Below, one piece after another: positions 48,151 through 61,213 of a stretch of DNA of 64,000 nt. Origin of the DNA: Xylogone sp. PMI_703. Lineage: Eukaryota > Ascomycota > Leotiomycetes. The translations under genes were made by a program, and so were the position numbers. Numbering within the stretch: the stretch's first letter is position 1; each line of letters begins with the position of its first letter. The stretch lies in NCBI GenBank assembly GCA_021399445.1, contig JAJTUQ010000006.1:3472001-3536000 (forward strand), given 5' to 3'. A model generated the notes under the pieces. It was given only the letters and a program-made list of their open reading frames with translations, was not told where the DNA came from and searched no databases.

Positions 48151-48387
48151 TATAGTAAAAAAACTCATCATATATTAATAATAGTTATGCCAAGCCAAGC
48201 CAGCATATATTGATAACAAGCCCTGGATAGTAAACCAATAACCTTTTTATACTCAACCAAAGGAGTAATTTGTTCGTTTACCTTATGTACTTATTGTTTA
48301 TATAGTTCTGCATAATCCCATCGCATAAGCTCTATTCCTATATACTTTAGCCAGCGTTATTGTTACACTCACACTATTGCTTCCACA
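48151..48387 (+). repeat. 3' LTR of the gypsy element (237 bp)
   Basis: Aligns end to end with the 5' LTR without gaps, but reads TATAGTAAAA at the start where the 5' copy has TGTGGTAGGG, and ends CTTCCACA. Followed by ATAT. Confidence 0.92.
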
Positions 48388-49353
<966 letters not shown>

Positions 49354-52003
49354 TTATGCCCTGTCACTTTGAAGAACTAAGTCTTCCGCTGATTTCAGCA
49401 TGGCGTCAATAAAATTTCGCAGCCCCCAATTAACGCTCCTCCCCAATATACGACGTTCAAGATGGATCTTCCCCGCTCTGAAATACTCAAGATCCGTCTT
49501 GACGGAAATACGACCTGGGTTTCTGAATATACTTCTGTAGAGGACGGCAAGAGCGGCTATATAACGATCTACATGAAGACTACCAATAGTTAGTTACGAT
49601 TTTGTGGTTTGCATCTATTTCGAACCTCATAACAAATACATAGATCTGTCCTTCGCTATCGATAATGCTGTAACAAAATCAGTCGAGTTCTATCTACCCC
49701 ATCAGGAGGCAATACTCATTCAGAGTCTTGACAAAAGACCTCGCGGCTGATAAACATATAGTCTCACGTGCATATATACGAGGGTTTGAAGAGTCCTCCA
49801 TCATATCCCCTTTGGCGGGGACTGCTGTTATCAACGCCCAATGGAGAGCCCGTACCATATTATAGTACTCTAGATGGAGGAGTGCGACTAGATGATAAGT
49901 ATCATCTTGAGCAAGTATTTCCTGCTGTGGACGATATTCCAGTGGGATCTCGTCTCTCCATTTCATTAAAGCACTGTCTAAGCGGACCAGAGCTTCAACC
50001 ATGCTTCCCATAGAATCATCACGATTGAGGACGCAACAAAAACGGTTTTGAATTCGAGCTAGCGTAACTTTCCAGCAATAAATATTTGCAGTGATGGCAG
50101 TCTTGTTAGGTAGAGTCTGATCTGGTAGGTCCAGCGGAAACAATTCAGCATCATGATCCGAATCAGGAAGCGCTGTAGGACGGCCAAGAGCGAGCGATAA
50201 CTCGCTAGTGCTGTGTCAAATATCAAGATATACAAAATGAGTAAGAGGACTTACGCGTCAAGGCAGAACGCAGACCACCAAAGCTGAGATCTTAAGTGAA
50301 TTTCGGCCTCAGTGAGGTCAATGTCTCGTGGACTTCGTCTATGCAAACCTATGGCTTGAGATATTCGAATAGCCAATCCACAAAGAACCCATGCCATACC
50401 TCCCCTTCCTCTGTACATGAGAAATATGACCTTAAGATGTGAGCCAGAACACAATAAATCCTTTATGAGCTCCCTTACATGCAGTAATAAAATTTGTACG
50501 CTAGTAACAGAAAGCTTTGTAATGGAATCATTTAGGAGATCCCAAGCTTGTTGATATAAGTTATCTGAGATAGTTTGTAACTCTGTAATCACTTCTTTTG
50601 TTGCAGGATTGCATACAGCACCGATGGCGATGATGAGGTAAAGAGTCATATATTCCAAAATTGACTGCTCTTCAAGAGGTTGTGAATATATGGCCTCCCA
50701 ATCGGACTGAAATAGTACCACATCAACAACGGGATAAAAGCTGTAAACATTGCTGAAGTAAGCTAAATTAAAACCACCAATGATTAGGACTTTGATATTT
50801 GAAGAACAGCCATATCTTGACTAACTTTTTATGGCTGCTGCTGCTAACGACTTCGGCGATGGTTTAAAGTTAGAGATATTGACTTTCAACAGAGCTGCAG
50901 TTTCATCTAAACGTGATCCAGATTCGATTAGATAGTCTAATGATGGAATATTCGTTGACGCGGCGCTACTCTGTCGTGATTGCTGGATACTAGCCGCAAG
51001 CAGCGCCCCTGTTGAGTTTAGGCCTAGAAAAAGTTTTACAAATTAAGTCACAGATATGAAACACTCCTATATATACACACCTATAAAGTAACTGCTGACT
51101 GCATCTTCACGTATGAAAAGCCCTGGCAAGATTAGACGCTGGGAGGGTTCGGACTGATGATTCCGATTCAGATATTGGACACCAGATACTTTGCCCCCTA
51201 GTTTCCCTATGAACGCGTGTTGTTGCGGATTATTCAACTCTCCATTCTCATGCCTTGCTGGGAGTTCGAGTGCGTCGCCATCAATACCAGTTTGGAAACC
51301 CCCAAGAAAGTGAGACATATCTAAAGTGTTATCCGAAAATGTACCGTGTAGCGGGACGGCGGAATCCCTAAAACCACAGGGCTGCGTGAGGTCCGAAGGG
51401 AAGTTTTCCAATTCGATTACACTTAAGGGCGTAATGTGGTCGTCTGTGAGACATTGAGCTACCAGATCATTGTTATCACACTTTAGGGATGAATATACCG
51501 CTATAGGGTAGTTTAGAACTTTCAGGATGTAATAAACTAAGCTGCCGCGAATGACTCGCGTTGTGTGTGTTCAGAGCAGTCGTCCGGTGAAACGTAACAC
51601 TGCTCCGAAGAGGTGTTGTTGTTGCTGCAGATTCGGTAGATGTTGATGTTTGTTTCTTGTGCCTTTCTTTTACATTTGAACGTAATCCCGGACGTGGCTT
51701 TGGCTCCTTGGTGTGCTTGCATTCTTCACCATAAAGCTGGCAGTTCATGCATGGCCTCTGATTCCACGTACATTTTAACTAATGCTTCATGTAAGAACAC
51801 AATGATGTCAAATGAAGATTATTCCATGAAGGAGATACCCGTTTCTTGCGACAGCAGTCGCATGCAGCTGCCACACGCTTGCGGCGTGGAGCAAACTGCT
51901 GACAAACATCCTCTCTCTCCATATTGTCTGCCCAATATGTTTGTCTTCCACTCGTAGATTTACATATGGCTGGCTTGCATGAGATGTTAAAAGAGTATTT
52001 CAA
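49354..52003 (-). CDS. Zn2Cys6 transcription factor with fungal-specific regulatory domain
   Basis: Seven exons on the minus strand: 52003-51839, 51778-51499, 51443-51081, 51023-50826, 50762-50255, 50204-49698 and 49579-49354, giving 748 residues with every phase consistent. The zinc cluster spans the first intron: CDCCRKKR then LKCTWNQRPCMNCQLYGEEC (C-x2-C-x6-C-x6-C-x2-C-x6-C). A Ser/Thr/Pro-rich linker precedes the regulatory domain, marked by YFSNVYSFYPVVDVV, IRISQAIGLHRRSPRD and LRSQLWWSAFCLDA. The C-terminal part has LHVDRYIAALAVLYRSIFRN. An extra intron from donor GTTCTT in the last exon would keep phase and add residues down to 49063, replacing the C-terminus. Start could also be the inner Met28. 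Divergent from the MDR reductase at 53775, which may be a target. Confidence 0.9.
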
Positions 52004-53774
52004 TTCCTATGCATTCGATCAATGATGTTGAGGACGAACAGGTTCGAGGATGCATTATAAGCTTAGATCTGGCCAGCTCACAAAGGAAGAGTTATAAATG
52101 TATGTTCAAATAGCGGTTAAGCTCACCCCGCATTCTCATCCCGAGCGCTTCTCCACTTTGACTAGAGGATTTCTGACCTGCTTATTTAGGATTACAGGAT
52201 CATGTCACCAAGCTTATCAGTGACTGCAGGCTGTCGCCGCTCCCACAACAAGGCTCTGATTCTGTGAGTCCTTGACCGGAGTGTTTCGATGGACACATCT
52301 CAAACGTTTCTTACACCGGTTCTGTACAATTATGAAGAGGCTTTCTCTGATCTTTAGTCTGCTCCTTCCATAACAGCGTTTGGCCTAGGATCAATTGCGA
52401 ACACGACGAGCTTTCTCGAGCTTACTAAGCATGTGGTCAGTTCTGAATTAACTAAGGCATAGATGAAGGACTAATATATCGAATGGGGTAGAAGTGTGTC
52501 GCTTGGTGACCGGTTACATTAGGCAGACCCACAACCAAATTGCTCTGGTGATCATTCAAGAGGCAGCTTCTTGCTAATGAAATGAGTAGTAAACTTAACG
52601 TAATTTAACTATCGCGCCGATGGAACAATCAAACTTGTGGTGACATTGACCAGAACTCTATCCTTGCAGATTCAGTTGTCCTTTACTCAATCCTCGATTT
52701 AATAATCAAATAATAATTCAGCAAAACTGATCATATAATATGAAATCATGATTAATTTATTCAAGCCCGGGGATAGTCAGTTCTATAGTAAATTTCTATC
52801 AAATTCACAAAAAGGAAACAATTATTAATAATCTGTCGTATGACCACGTTATCCACGGAAAGCTTCTGACCGCATGCCTCATTAGCCCAAAGCCAAGACA
52901 TGCGGGTCAGTTACCAATCCTGCGCAATCGTAATAAGCTCCAAGGTATGCAATATACATACTCTATCTACCTTACTTTTGACAAATTCCGGGGAGAACTG
53001 TGGACCTCAGAGATTGTCCAGTTTTTACACAAAGTACCCATGTGTTTGTGTAGCATTTTGTGTCCGGTTTTGCTACTTAATCGTCGCAATTAAATGGTTT
53101 AATCTAACAAGCCTACATATCGTAAAGTATATCAGGAGACTTTTTTAGGTACTCTTTGCCACAATGTGTAACGAACTCAGATATTCCCAGAACTCAATAT
53201 CGTAGAGACCAGGGTTGTAAACGACTATTAAGACAAGTTCTAAGGTGTTCAAGGGCCATGGTGAAATATTGTGTATCACATTGGTTACAAATTATTGTAA
53301 GGACGAAAGAACTAACTCTGATGTATTACCAATAGTAGAACAGGCTCTTAGACGCTTTATTAACGATAAAGTATTCGTATATTTAACATAACTTTAATAG
53401 TTTTATTATTATAACCCGTACGATAATAACTTTACTAACAAAAGTAATAAAGATTCAGTTGACAGTAAAAGTAACAGTTTTAACTTATTCAGGGATAACA
53501 AGCTACTATGTACCTCATATGCCCCTTAAGGTAATCCTTACAGTAGTACTAGCTAGGTTTCGATTCTTTTGATTAAGTTAGTAGATAATGTTCTTTCCGT
53601 GGGAACAAAAATTTAGTTTGTCAGCCGATTAGTAACTGAGTCATGTTCCATGGCCCTCCGCTTTGAGCATGTACTGGAAGTAAGAACAAGTTCGGAGAAG
53701 TGACATATAAAGCTCTTCTGTCTATTTTCGAGGTCAGTCACCCATACTGTTTAAATTTTCATTCAAATAGAAAT
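52004..53774. promoter_or_regulatory. Divergent intergenic region of the Zn2Cys6 factor and MDR reductase
   Basis: 1.77 kb without a supported gene. It must hold both promoters. I did not find a convincing CGG-spaced Zn2Cys6 binding repeat by eye. An 82-codon ORF at 52900-53148 has no features. Confidence 0.45.
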
Positions 53775-54998
53775 ATGCATACACAAAAAGCGCTTGTTAA
53801 CCAAGCAGGGCTACCAAAAGTAGTCTCTGGCTACGGCATTGCACCACTTCGCCCTGATTATATGCTTGTCAAAGTGAAGGCTGTGGCCCTGAATCCTACA
53901 GACTGGAAGTCGGTCTATCAGCTTCCAGAGCTTCAAGGAACTATTGTTGGCGTCGATTATGCCGGCATCGTGGAAAAGGTGGCTGATGGAGATACAACTA
54001 GGCAATGGAGAAAAGGGGATCGAGTCGCAGGGGGGGTGCATGGATGTGAGTGTTATACTATAAATGGTGACCTCTTTTTATAACAAAAATAGCAAATCTG
54101 TCTTTTCCACAAGATGGAGCTTTTGGAGAATGGGTAAGCGTTATATGATTTCCCTACGCGGGTGGGGCAAACCACTGGCGCTCTTATATGAATGAGATAG
54201 CTGATTCCCTACAGACGGTGGGCCGAACCGGTAATGCCCTGAAGCTCCCTGACACAATTTCATTTGAGGAAGGAGCAACCTTAGCCGCTGGACTCTTATC
54301 CTGCGGCCAGGGCTTGTATCAACAACTGGGCCTTCCACTTCCAAACAATTCTCCGACAGCACCTTCAAATTCTCAGGTGCTCATATATGGAGGAAGTACT
54401 GCGACTGGTACTCTTGCTATTCAACTTGCAAAGCTGTAAGTCATCTGGTTTATTTTTTGGGTTGTCTTAACATGATTCCAGTTCTGGGCTTACGGTTCTT
54501 ACAACTTGTTCACCGCGTAATTTTGAACTTGTTAAATCACGTGGAGCTGATTTTGTCTTCGATTATAATAGTCTAAGTGCTATTCAAGATATCAAAAAGG
54601 TTTCTAATAGCAAACTAAGCCTCATTTTCGATTGTGTAGGTGAAGGAAATTCACCAGGCTTTTGTTATAAAGCTATGGGTGATTCTGGTGGAAAATACTC
54701 CACATTGTTATTTCCGGTGGAATGTCCTAGAAAAGATATTACTGTGATGATGGTCGTTGCATATACCTCATACGGAAGTGCCTTTACAAAGTTTAAGATT
54801 GACTTTCCTTTAAAGATGGAAGACTACCTCTTCGGGTCTAAGTTTTTTGAAATCTGTGAAGTGTTGCTGGCCGAAGGAAAATTAAAGCCGCACCCTATCG
54901 AACATCGACCAAACGGGCTTGAAGGCATTTCAGATGGATTAGAGGATATGAAGAATGGGAAAGTAAGTGGTAAGAAGCTAGTCTATACAGTTTCTTAA
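53775..54998 (+). CDS. Enoyl-reductase-like MDR protein (trans-acting ER / ToxD type)
   Basis: Four exons: 53775-54045, 54114-54133 (20 nt), 54215-54435 and 54482-54998, giving 342 residues with correct phases. The N-terminal GroES-like fold has VKVKAVALNPTDWKS and GVDYAGIVEKV. The cofactor domain has VLIYGGSTATGTLAIQLAKL, and CSPRNFELVKSRGADFVFDY follows. The C-terminus ends NGKVSGKKLVYTV. No structural or catalytic zinc ligands are present, as in trans-enoyl reductases such as LovC or ToxD relatives, which reduce polyketide chains with NADPH in the cytosol. Many free-standing fungal homologues have unknown substrates. No PKS is seen in the window. The micro-exon is the least certain part, but it restores family spacing (GAFGEW-TVGR). 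Confidence 0.9.
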
Positions 54999-56099
54999 GC
55001 TAGTACGGCGGAACTGGCTACATAGGTTTATTCTGTTATTATGTTAGCTTTATGACCTTTATATTTAGCTTATATAATATACATAAGACTCGTTAACAAA
55101 GTAAGTTTTTGTGTTTATAAGTAAGTAATAAACCTACATTCTGAATGAGCTTCATTATCTTATATCTTATATCATGAGGATCTTCAGTCTAAGTACGGAG
55201 ATACTACTGATATGAGTAAAATATCCCTTATGGTTATTGTATTCCTGTTGTACAGAACAACTTACGTATGAAACTCTATACTCATAACTTAAGAAGGTAA
55301 GTTATTAACGTATAACCTTAGTATACAACAGAAATTAATATATATTAATAAAGACCTTCAAATTAAGATTAATCATTTTCATGCCTTATCATAAATATTA
55401 TAAACTACTAAGATCCTACCAGTAGAACTTTACTGGTGACCGGTCGTCTTAACAGTTAAAACAGTATAGTATTATGTATACGTCGTATACGGCGAAAAAT
55501 ACACCGTGCTAACCGTACGGCGCAAACCCAGGATCCTGTATTTTTACGGCTAACCGTACGGTGCTATACTGTACGGTACAGTAATTACTGCAGTAATACG
55601 ATACTATGTATCCTACTAGCTACACTGATTGTCCCTACCCAGCTCGAAAGCTCAGAACCAGGATGTCTCCGGAGGGAGGACGAACCCGGAGTATCTTCGC
55701 ATCCCATGCATGCCACGATGGACGCAGTCTTTCCACTACTCACGGTCGTTAGCTAGTATTTGTAGATAATTTCACACGGTAAGATTTCCACAAATGGATC
55801 CTCAACAGGACCACTTTGCGAAAAGGTGAATTCGAATGTCTGAAACGCTGTCTTCCCACAAAACATTAACGTACACAAAGGAGGGGCGAAAAAGGAAAAA
55901 GAGAAGAAAAAGCAAAATTTCGACTTTTCAGAGACGGTTGCGATACAGTTTTACTGAAGAGACATCATTGATATTATAATCTCAATTTCTTTCAACCAGT
56001 ACAATAGAAAAGAACGCCCTTAATGGCAGTAATAAATAATCAACAATTCAACTATCTACATTAGAACATGTCACCCTGAGTAGCATAACAAGTCAAGTA
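54999..56099. other. Intergenic with a cluster of short palindromes near 55470-55610
   Basis: No gene is supported. Around 55470-55610 there are repeated GTATAC units, two direct copies of GCTAACCGTACGG, and a perfect 14-bp palindrome ATTACTGCAGTAAT. This could be the remnant of a foldback element or a structured terminator zone. Confidence 0.5.
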
Positions 56100-57225
56100 T
56101 CATACTGGAACACCAGCTAGGGCAGTATTTCCTTTTGTACCAAAATATCCGACTGTGAGAGTCACTTTGTCTGTCAAGTACGACAAATCGATTGGCCGTG
56201 GAGCAAATTTGCCATCTTCAACGAAGAACCTGCGTACTCGATTTGCAACCCACACAGGGTTTTCTTCACCTAAAAATAGACGAAATTAGTAAGCTTGAGC
56301 AGACTAACTAATAGGTATAAATATTTGAATACATACCGATCCAGTGTCCTGCCTTAGGAACGATAGCCGTTTCCAGATGAGTGGTTAGGTTTTTCCAAAG
56401 AGTTTCTGCTGCGGGTCCTAGACTTGCTTCGCCCCCCATGGCTAATGTCGGCATCTGTAATGGTTTCTTTCCAATTGTCGCCGTGAAGAAGCTAGCAGCA
56501 GCAGCTATAGCTTTAGTGTCATAGGGACCGAGCATTCCTCTTAGAAAGCCCGGCTTTGTAATGGCGCTGGTATATCTGTTGATTATGTCTTCTGTGAAAC
56601 TAGTAGCCCCGGAATAGCTGCCATGGTAAATGTACCATTCTACCATCTGCCTCTCTTTTCCAGAGAGGAACCATTCTGCAGCATCTACGACTGAGAAAAC
56701 TGCCAGTTGCCAATTGGCATATAGATCCCAAAAGGCAGCAGGCGATCGGGCGACTTCGAAACCGAATCCGGGAGGCACGAACTCACTAACCACGAGCCTT
56801 TTCACAAGAGACGGATACATTGCAGCGAAAGCCGTCGCAAAGCCGGCACCAAAATCATGTGATATAATATAGGTTTCCTTGATGTTTAGAAAATCCATGA
56901 TACCTTTAAGGTCCTCGGCATATGCCATAAAAGTATAGTTGCCATCTGAGGGAATTGAAGAATCGCCCGTCCCACGGTTGTCCACAGCTATAACGGTGTA
57001 GTTTTCTGCAAGGATGGGTCCAATGTCGCGCCAGGTGAGACTGAACTCAGGAGCGCCATGGACGAGTATAACAGGAGGTCCGCTCCCGGCGTAACGGAAG
57101 TGAATGCTCACTGTGTCAAGAGCTATTCTCTGGTGTGCCCAATCATCGAAGTTTGTAAGAGCTCTTGCAAGGCCTGTCCAGGCAAGGATCGAAAAGAAAG
57201 TGGAAAGTAGTGTAATAGATTGCAT
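56100..57225 (-). CDS. Secreted alpha/beta hydrolase, epoxide hydrolase-like
   Basis: Two exons on the minus strand: 57225-56337 and 56269-56100, giving 352 residues. I chose Met at 57225, because it places a clean signal peptide (MQSITLLSTFFSILAWTGLA) at the N-terminus; an upstream Met at 57312 would add 29 residues. Motifs: HGAPE at 56-60 (oxyanion HGxP), nucleophile Asp124 in SHDFGAG, and catalytic His294 in KAGHWIG just before the intron. The Asp nucleophile and HGxP point to the epoxide hydrolase and haloalkane dehalogenase branch rather than a serine esterase. The NYT and NLT sequons suggest glycosylation. Probably extracellular or in the secretory pathway; substrate unknown. Confidence 0.92.
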
Positions 57226-59263
57226 TTTGAAAGATTGTCTTAAAAAAAGGAAGAAAGGAGTGTAAAGTAGGTCTAATCGAAGGCGCCTGAGGAAGACGAA
57301 GATTTGGTTCAAGCAGTCTCTTTATATCCCACAGGCACGTGATTAGGATATCTGCGGATTGACAAATTAGGGACCTTTTCCGGCAGAACTTTTCTGTTTA
57401 ATAAATTATTAAGCGTTAATCCACAGTTGACTTAAAGAGTGAAGTACGTATTGTATTTGGTACCTATAATATCCACTTAGCTAAAGTAGTATAGCAGTGA
57501 TTTAAAATCTGTGTTGCAAAGAGGGGGCGAAAGTCACATCTACAACTCGTTCGGCGCTAAAAGAAGCTCATTCGATACCGGAGTTACGAAGGCCCTAATA
57601 TCTCTCGGAATTACGATTTTGAGTTAAGTCTTTCCGGGCATAACAGTTTGTTATATTTTGGATTAGCCTTTTTTTACATCTCTTGCTATTCGCATACATT
57701 AACTTTATTAAATATTTTTGTCGAGAAGACATCTCCAACACCCGGAAATAAATCTCCTTACTCTGACAGGTTGTAATGTAAAGGTGCCAGACATTGTCAA
57801 CCAGTTTCAGTACGAGCTTTACATGTTGACGTGCTATTGTAAACACTGTAAACTAAAGTACAGTAATTATTAATTTCAGTACCCTTATTTCCCTGCGTAA
57901 ACCCCTGTAGATTTGAGCCGGATTCTAATGTCCGAATTAATATACCAATATATCCTTGTCAACCGGACATCCTCAGCCGTACTCTACGTATATTTCAGGC
58001 ATCAAATAAGGCATCAATGAGCGTAGTGTCCGGCTGAGGAGGATGGAGGATGTCTGGGTTGACCCGGAAATACTGGTAAGGTGTCCCTCCGGCGGTACAG
58101 GCATTCGTTAAGCCGTGAACACAGTTCGCCGCCCTTACGAATATTTGATAGACTAATCAAAAATTAATCAAAAATCAAATACTGGATTGGTTGGACATAT
58201 CTAGTCTTTTTATTGTCACCGGAGGCTATCGCACAAATGATTAGCAAAGGCTCACCCGCTTCGCATCTCTCAGAAGCATTTATTTCTCGTTGATCACAGT
58301 CCTGCTATGCCGTGACTCCTGCTTAACAACACAATTGAAATATAGATTTCTAATCCCAAGTGAGTGTGTCTGACCATCATTCACATCTAGCAGTTTATTA
58401 TTCAATATCTTTTTGGTAAGTTACAAGTCCAAGTATTACTAGGTTCATAATTGGGTGAGTATACATTTGCAACTTTTGAGTACAGTAGTATTATTTTTGG
58501 GCTGCGCACATGCCGCACCCTCTAGCTCCCGGCTGGCTCCTGACAATAATTTCAATCTTTGTATTATTATTGATCAAGAATCTAAAACCAACGATTAGGG
58601 CGGATCTGGTATCTTCTTATTTGCAAAGGCATTTAGATTAAGAGTTTGCACAAAATGAAGTGAAAATATTTGGGGAGCTTAGACACCAGGTCGCTTCAGC
58701 CCAGTGTGGAGAATAGTGTCACGGCCGTATATTTTCCCCCAAATCCGACCTGTAACGGTGCGAGATTTTGTCCCTTCACACCAAAATAGACTCGGAACCG
58801 TGCCGAATTTGGCGATTAATAATCAAGCCGTGCGTATTTTCAGGTTTATAAAATACTATCCCCACACTGCTTCAACCATTCTAATAATTCTGCCTCTATA
58901 TATGGAGAAAGATCTTTATAGGGACAGATTTTTTTTATCTGTTTTACTTAAAGTACACTGTAAAGTAGCCATTGAATCACATAGAAGAATAAGTGTAAGG
59001 AAGTGAAGGACACGAGAACACGTCAAAGTTGCGAATATTGCGGGTATTCACTTTTGTTAAATAAGGACTCACTGCTCTCTTGGTAGGTGCGCGTTGCCAT
59101 AGGTAATAGATGAGCTTTCCTAAAGGGTAAACTTTGTCTACTGGAGCTTGTTACAGTTGATGATGATGATATTCTGTTCTGCCCGGCTAAGCCTAAAAGA
59201 GCACTAATACTATGCTCTTATCTAATACGATTTAATACAAATAACTATGATGGATTAGACTTA
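57226..59263. other. Intergenic with a short imperfect hairpin near 57957-58060
   Basis: No supported gene. Around 57957-58060 TCAACCGGACATCCTCAGCC is partly complemented by CGGCTGAGGAGG and GATGTCTGGGTTGA, and GGCATCAA occurs twice in between. ORFs at 57595-57846 and 58704-59006 have no features. Confidence 0.4.
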
Positions 59264-59470
59264 TCAGTCCCATGTATGTTGACGAAGCATATCCAGGTAG
59301 ATATGCAAGGGGTCTAGGACAACAGGAAATCGCTTCAAAAATACTCCAAAAATATGCTCACAGTTGGTATCAATAGAAATGAAATAAGGAGCCTTGTTAT
59401 TGACCCCCTCCCAAGGTATGATGACTGGATTGGGGCGGTAACTGAACCAAAACCTTCCAGATACCCCCAT
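59264..59470 (-). CDS. Short unrecognised ORF (68 codons), possible gene fragment
   Basis: The C-terminal half has good protein-like content (PYFISIDTNCEHIFGVFLKR then FPVVLDPLHIYLDML). The DNA upstream on its strand (59471-59590) is AT-rich and non-coding, so it may be the surviving 3' part of a larger gene. No family recognised. Confidence 0.3.
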   Translation of the reverse strand: MGVSGRFWFSYRPNPVIIPWEGVNNKAPYFISIDTNCEHIFGVFLKRFPVVLDPLHIYLDMLRQHTWD

Positions 59471-59719
59471 TAATTTAATAAATCTTAATGTTAAATAATT
59501 AAAGGCTTATAATATAATTATAGTTATACTTAATACTACTAGTTATCGGGAAATAGCGCTAAATCCGGCAACTTTCACGGATATAGCATAATTAGCTAAT
59601 GATTATAGCCGAATGCGCTCCGAGTAGATATCTGACTCGTTTTGTATGGATGGTCCAGAAATACCCCCTTATGAATGAGGCATCTCGGGTGGAAGGCAAT
59701 CCTCCGACCTTCCCCGAGA

Positions 59720-61213
59720 TTATGCTAGGGATATGCGCCAGTCTAGCTTCTGTAATAGGGCTTCCCAATCTGTACAACCGGTAGCCCAAAGAAGTTCCAA
59801 GATCTCACGAACTCTGGCTACATGCTGAAATTCGGTCCAACTCTCGATACTCCGTAAACGGTTGCGGATATAATCGATCGTCGACGTATCATTCATGCCA
59901 CCAATGCCAGCCATGAAAAGGGGGAAGATTAAGCCAAGCTCGCAGTAAAGATTCTGGGGAACTTGGTAAAGGTGTGCCATAATATCTTGGACGCATTCAC
60001 TCATCTGTGAAGCATAAGAGATATTACTACTGGCGGTATAGCGACTCAAAAAATAGTAAAGGCGCAGCAACGCAGCATGTCGGAATGCTTCTGCATGATG
60101 AAGCAGCGAGTTCAACTCGTCAGCAGTCAGGGTGGTGCAGAAATGAAAGGTTTGCAAATGTAAGCGCTGAGCAAGACCTTCACCTTGAAGCATTATCCTG
60201 GATGCAGAATCGGAAAGAAACGTATCTTGGTCTTTGTTATCGGCAATGAAGCAGCATATCTCGCTGATGTGGCCGAGGATTTCGTGTGCGATACCCATGA
60301 GGCAGTCAGCTGAGTTGCCACCATCATTCGGGAGCCAGTAAGTCCCCTGGAATCGTGGCCGTGATCCAGTACTTAACGCAGCCATAATATCATGATATGC
60401 AAAGTTGCGTAAGAGAAAGCTACCGTCACCGCTCTGCCGCAGACGTTCAGGGCCGCCCAGTTGATCAATGAGATGTCCTGCGCCTTGGAGATGAAGTAGC
60501 CAGCGCTTAGTATCTCCATTTACAACCTCTGCTGTGCTGTAGATCAGAGCACATGCGATTGTGCTTTCAGAGACACTATTTTGTCGGATGGCTTCAGCAA
60601 GACCACGCGCGGCCTCGCTCTCAAATCTTAGTCGCATCGTGGGGGGAATAGATGGAATTGAGTGAGTACAAGCGCAGGTAAAGAGCGCGTAGAGCAAGGA
60701 CGAGTCGTCGATGGCCATAGGTACCAGAATGTCGCGAAACTCGTTGCCTCCGTGCTGTAGAATAGAGCAGAGTGGCGCCAGGCGCTCGATATAATACTTT
60801 AGTAAGATGCGTTCTGGCGAGGCTTTCCCCAGGGCAAACAGCTCCATGAAGCCGTTGCTACGGGTCTCAGTCACAATCAATCGCGTTGATGGAGACAATG
60901 AAGGGGAGTATGGCTCTCTGGATGTTCCATACTCGTCAGCACCCTCGACATCGCCTCCATCCGGGAGCTTCTGTTGCTTGAGCACCACTCTCCGCTGGGG
61001 GAGACGCTCGCAGACAAGCCCTAGGCGTATGCAAGCTCGACAGGGTCCCTGGCTGCTCGCGCCCTGGTCATCGCATTTCTTCTTGCGGGCCTTGCAGGTC
61101 AGACATCCCGATCGAGCACGGCCAGTGGTGGCAAAGCGCCGACGTCTGGGACGATCGTTGCTGGGAGGTGTTGAGGTGGGGATGGAAGGCGACTGTGTGG
61201 TTGAGGTCTCCAT
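59720..61213 (-). CDS. Zn2Cys6 transcription factor (fungal-specific TF domain 2 type)
   Basis: An intronless frame of 497 residues from Met at 61213. The frame is open upstream to 61366, but the inner Met lies just before the basic region and gives the usual distance to the zinc cluster. The cluster is CLTCKARKKKCDD then GPCRACIRLGLVC (C-x2-C-x6-C-x10-C-x2-C-x6-C). The remainder is helical and resembles the Fungal_trans_2 architecture: LLKYYIERLAPLCSILQHGG, HDIMAALSTGSRPRF, and a C-terminal GCTDWEALLQKLDWRISLA. Nuclear DNA-binding regulator. It shares strand with the downstream hydrolase and upstream chitinase, but no target can be named. Confidence 0.93.
   Translation of the reverse strand: METSTTQSPSIPTSTPPSNDRPRRRRFATTGRARSGCLTCKARKKKCDDQGASSQGPCRACIRLGLVCERLPQRRVVLKQQKLPDGGDVEGADEYGTSREPYSPSLSPSTRLIVTETRSNGFMELFALGKASPERILLKYYIERLAPLCSILQHGGNEFRDILVPMAIDDSSLLYALFTCACTHSIPSIPPTMRLRFESEAARGLAEAIRQNSVSESTIACALIYSTAEVVNGDTKRWLLHLQGAGHLIDQLGGPERLRQSGDGSFLLRNFAYHDIMAALSTGSRPRFQGTYWLPNDGGNSADCLMGIAHEILGHISEICCFIADNKDQDTFLSDSASRIMLQGEGLAQRLHLQTFHFCTTLTADELNSLLHHAEAFRHAALLRLYYFLSRYTASSNISYASQMSECVQDIMAHLYQVPQNLYCELGLIFPLFMAGIGGMNDTSTIDYIRNRLRSIESWTEFQHVARVREILELLWATGCTDWEALLQKLDWRISLA

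Larger units (their letters stand above)
19644..48387 (+). mobile_element. Giant composite: Ty3/gypsy-type element invaded by copia elements
   Basis: Flanked by two 237-bp LTRs (19644-19880 and 48151-48387) and a 4-bp ATAT duplication (19640-19643 and 48388-48391). The gypsy sequence itself consists of 19644-27054, then the inverted segment 32739-34199, then 45589-48387, about 11.3 kb after removing a later insertion. Visible coding, all with many stops: gag about 20060-21990, protease/RT region about 22.8-24.7 kb, integrase about 25.3-26.4 kb. The strand is purine-rich and GC-poor and many in-frame TAA/TAG replace Gln or Trp codons, as RIP produces. Confidence 0.9.
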
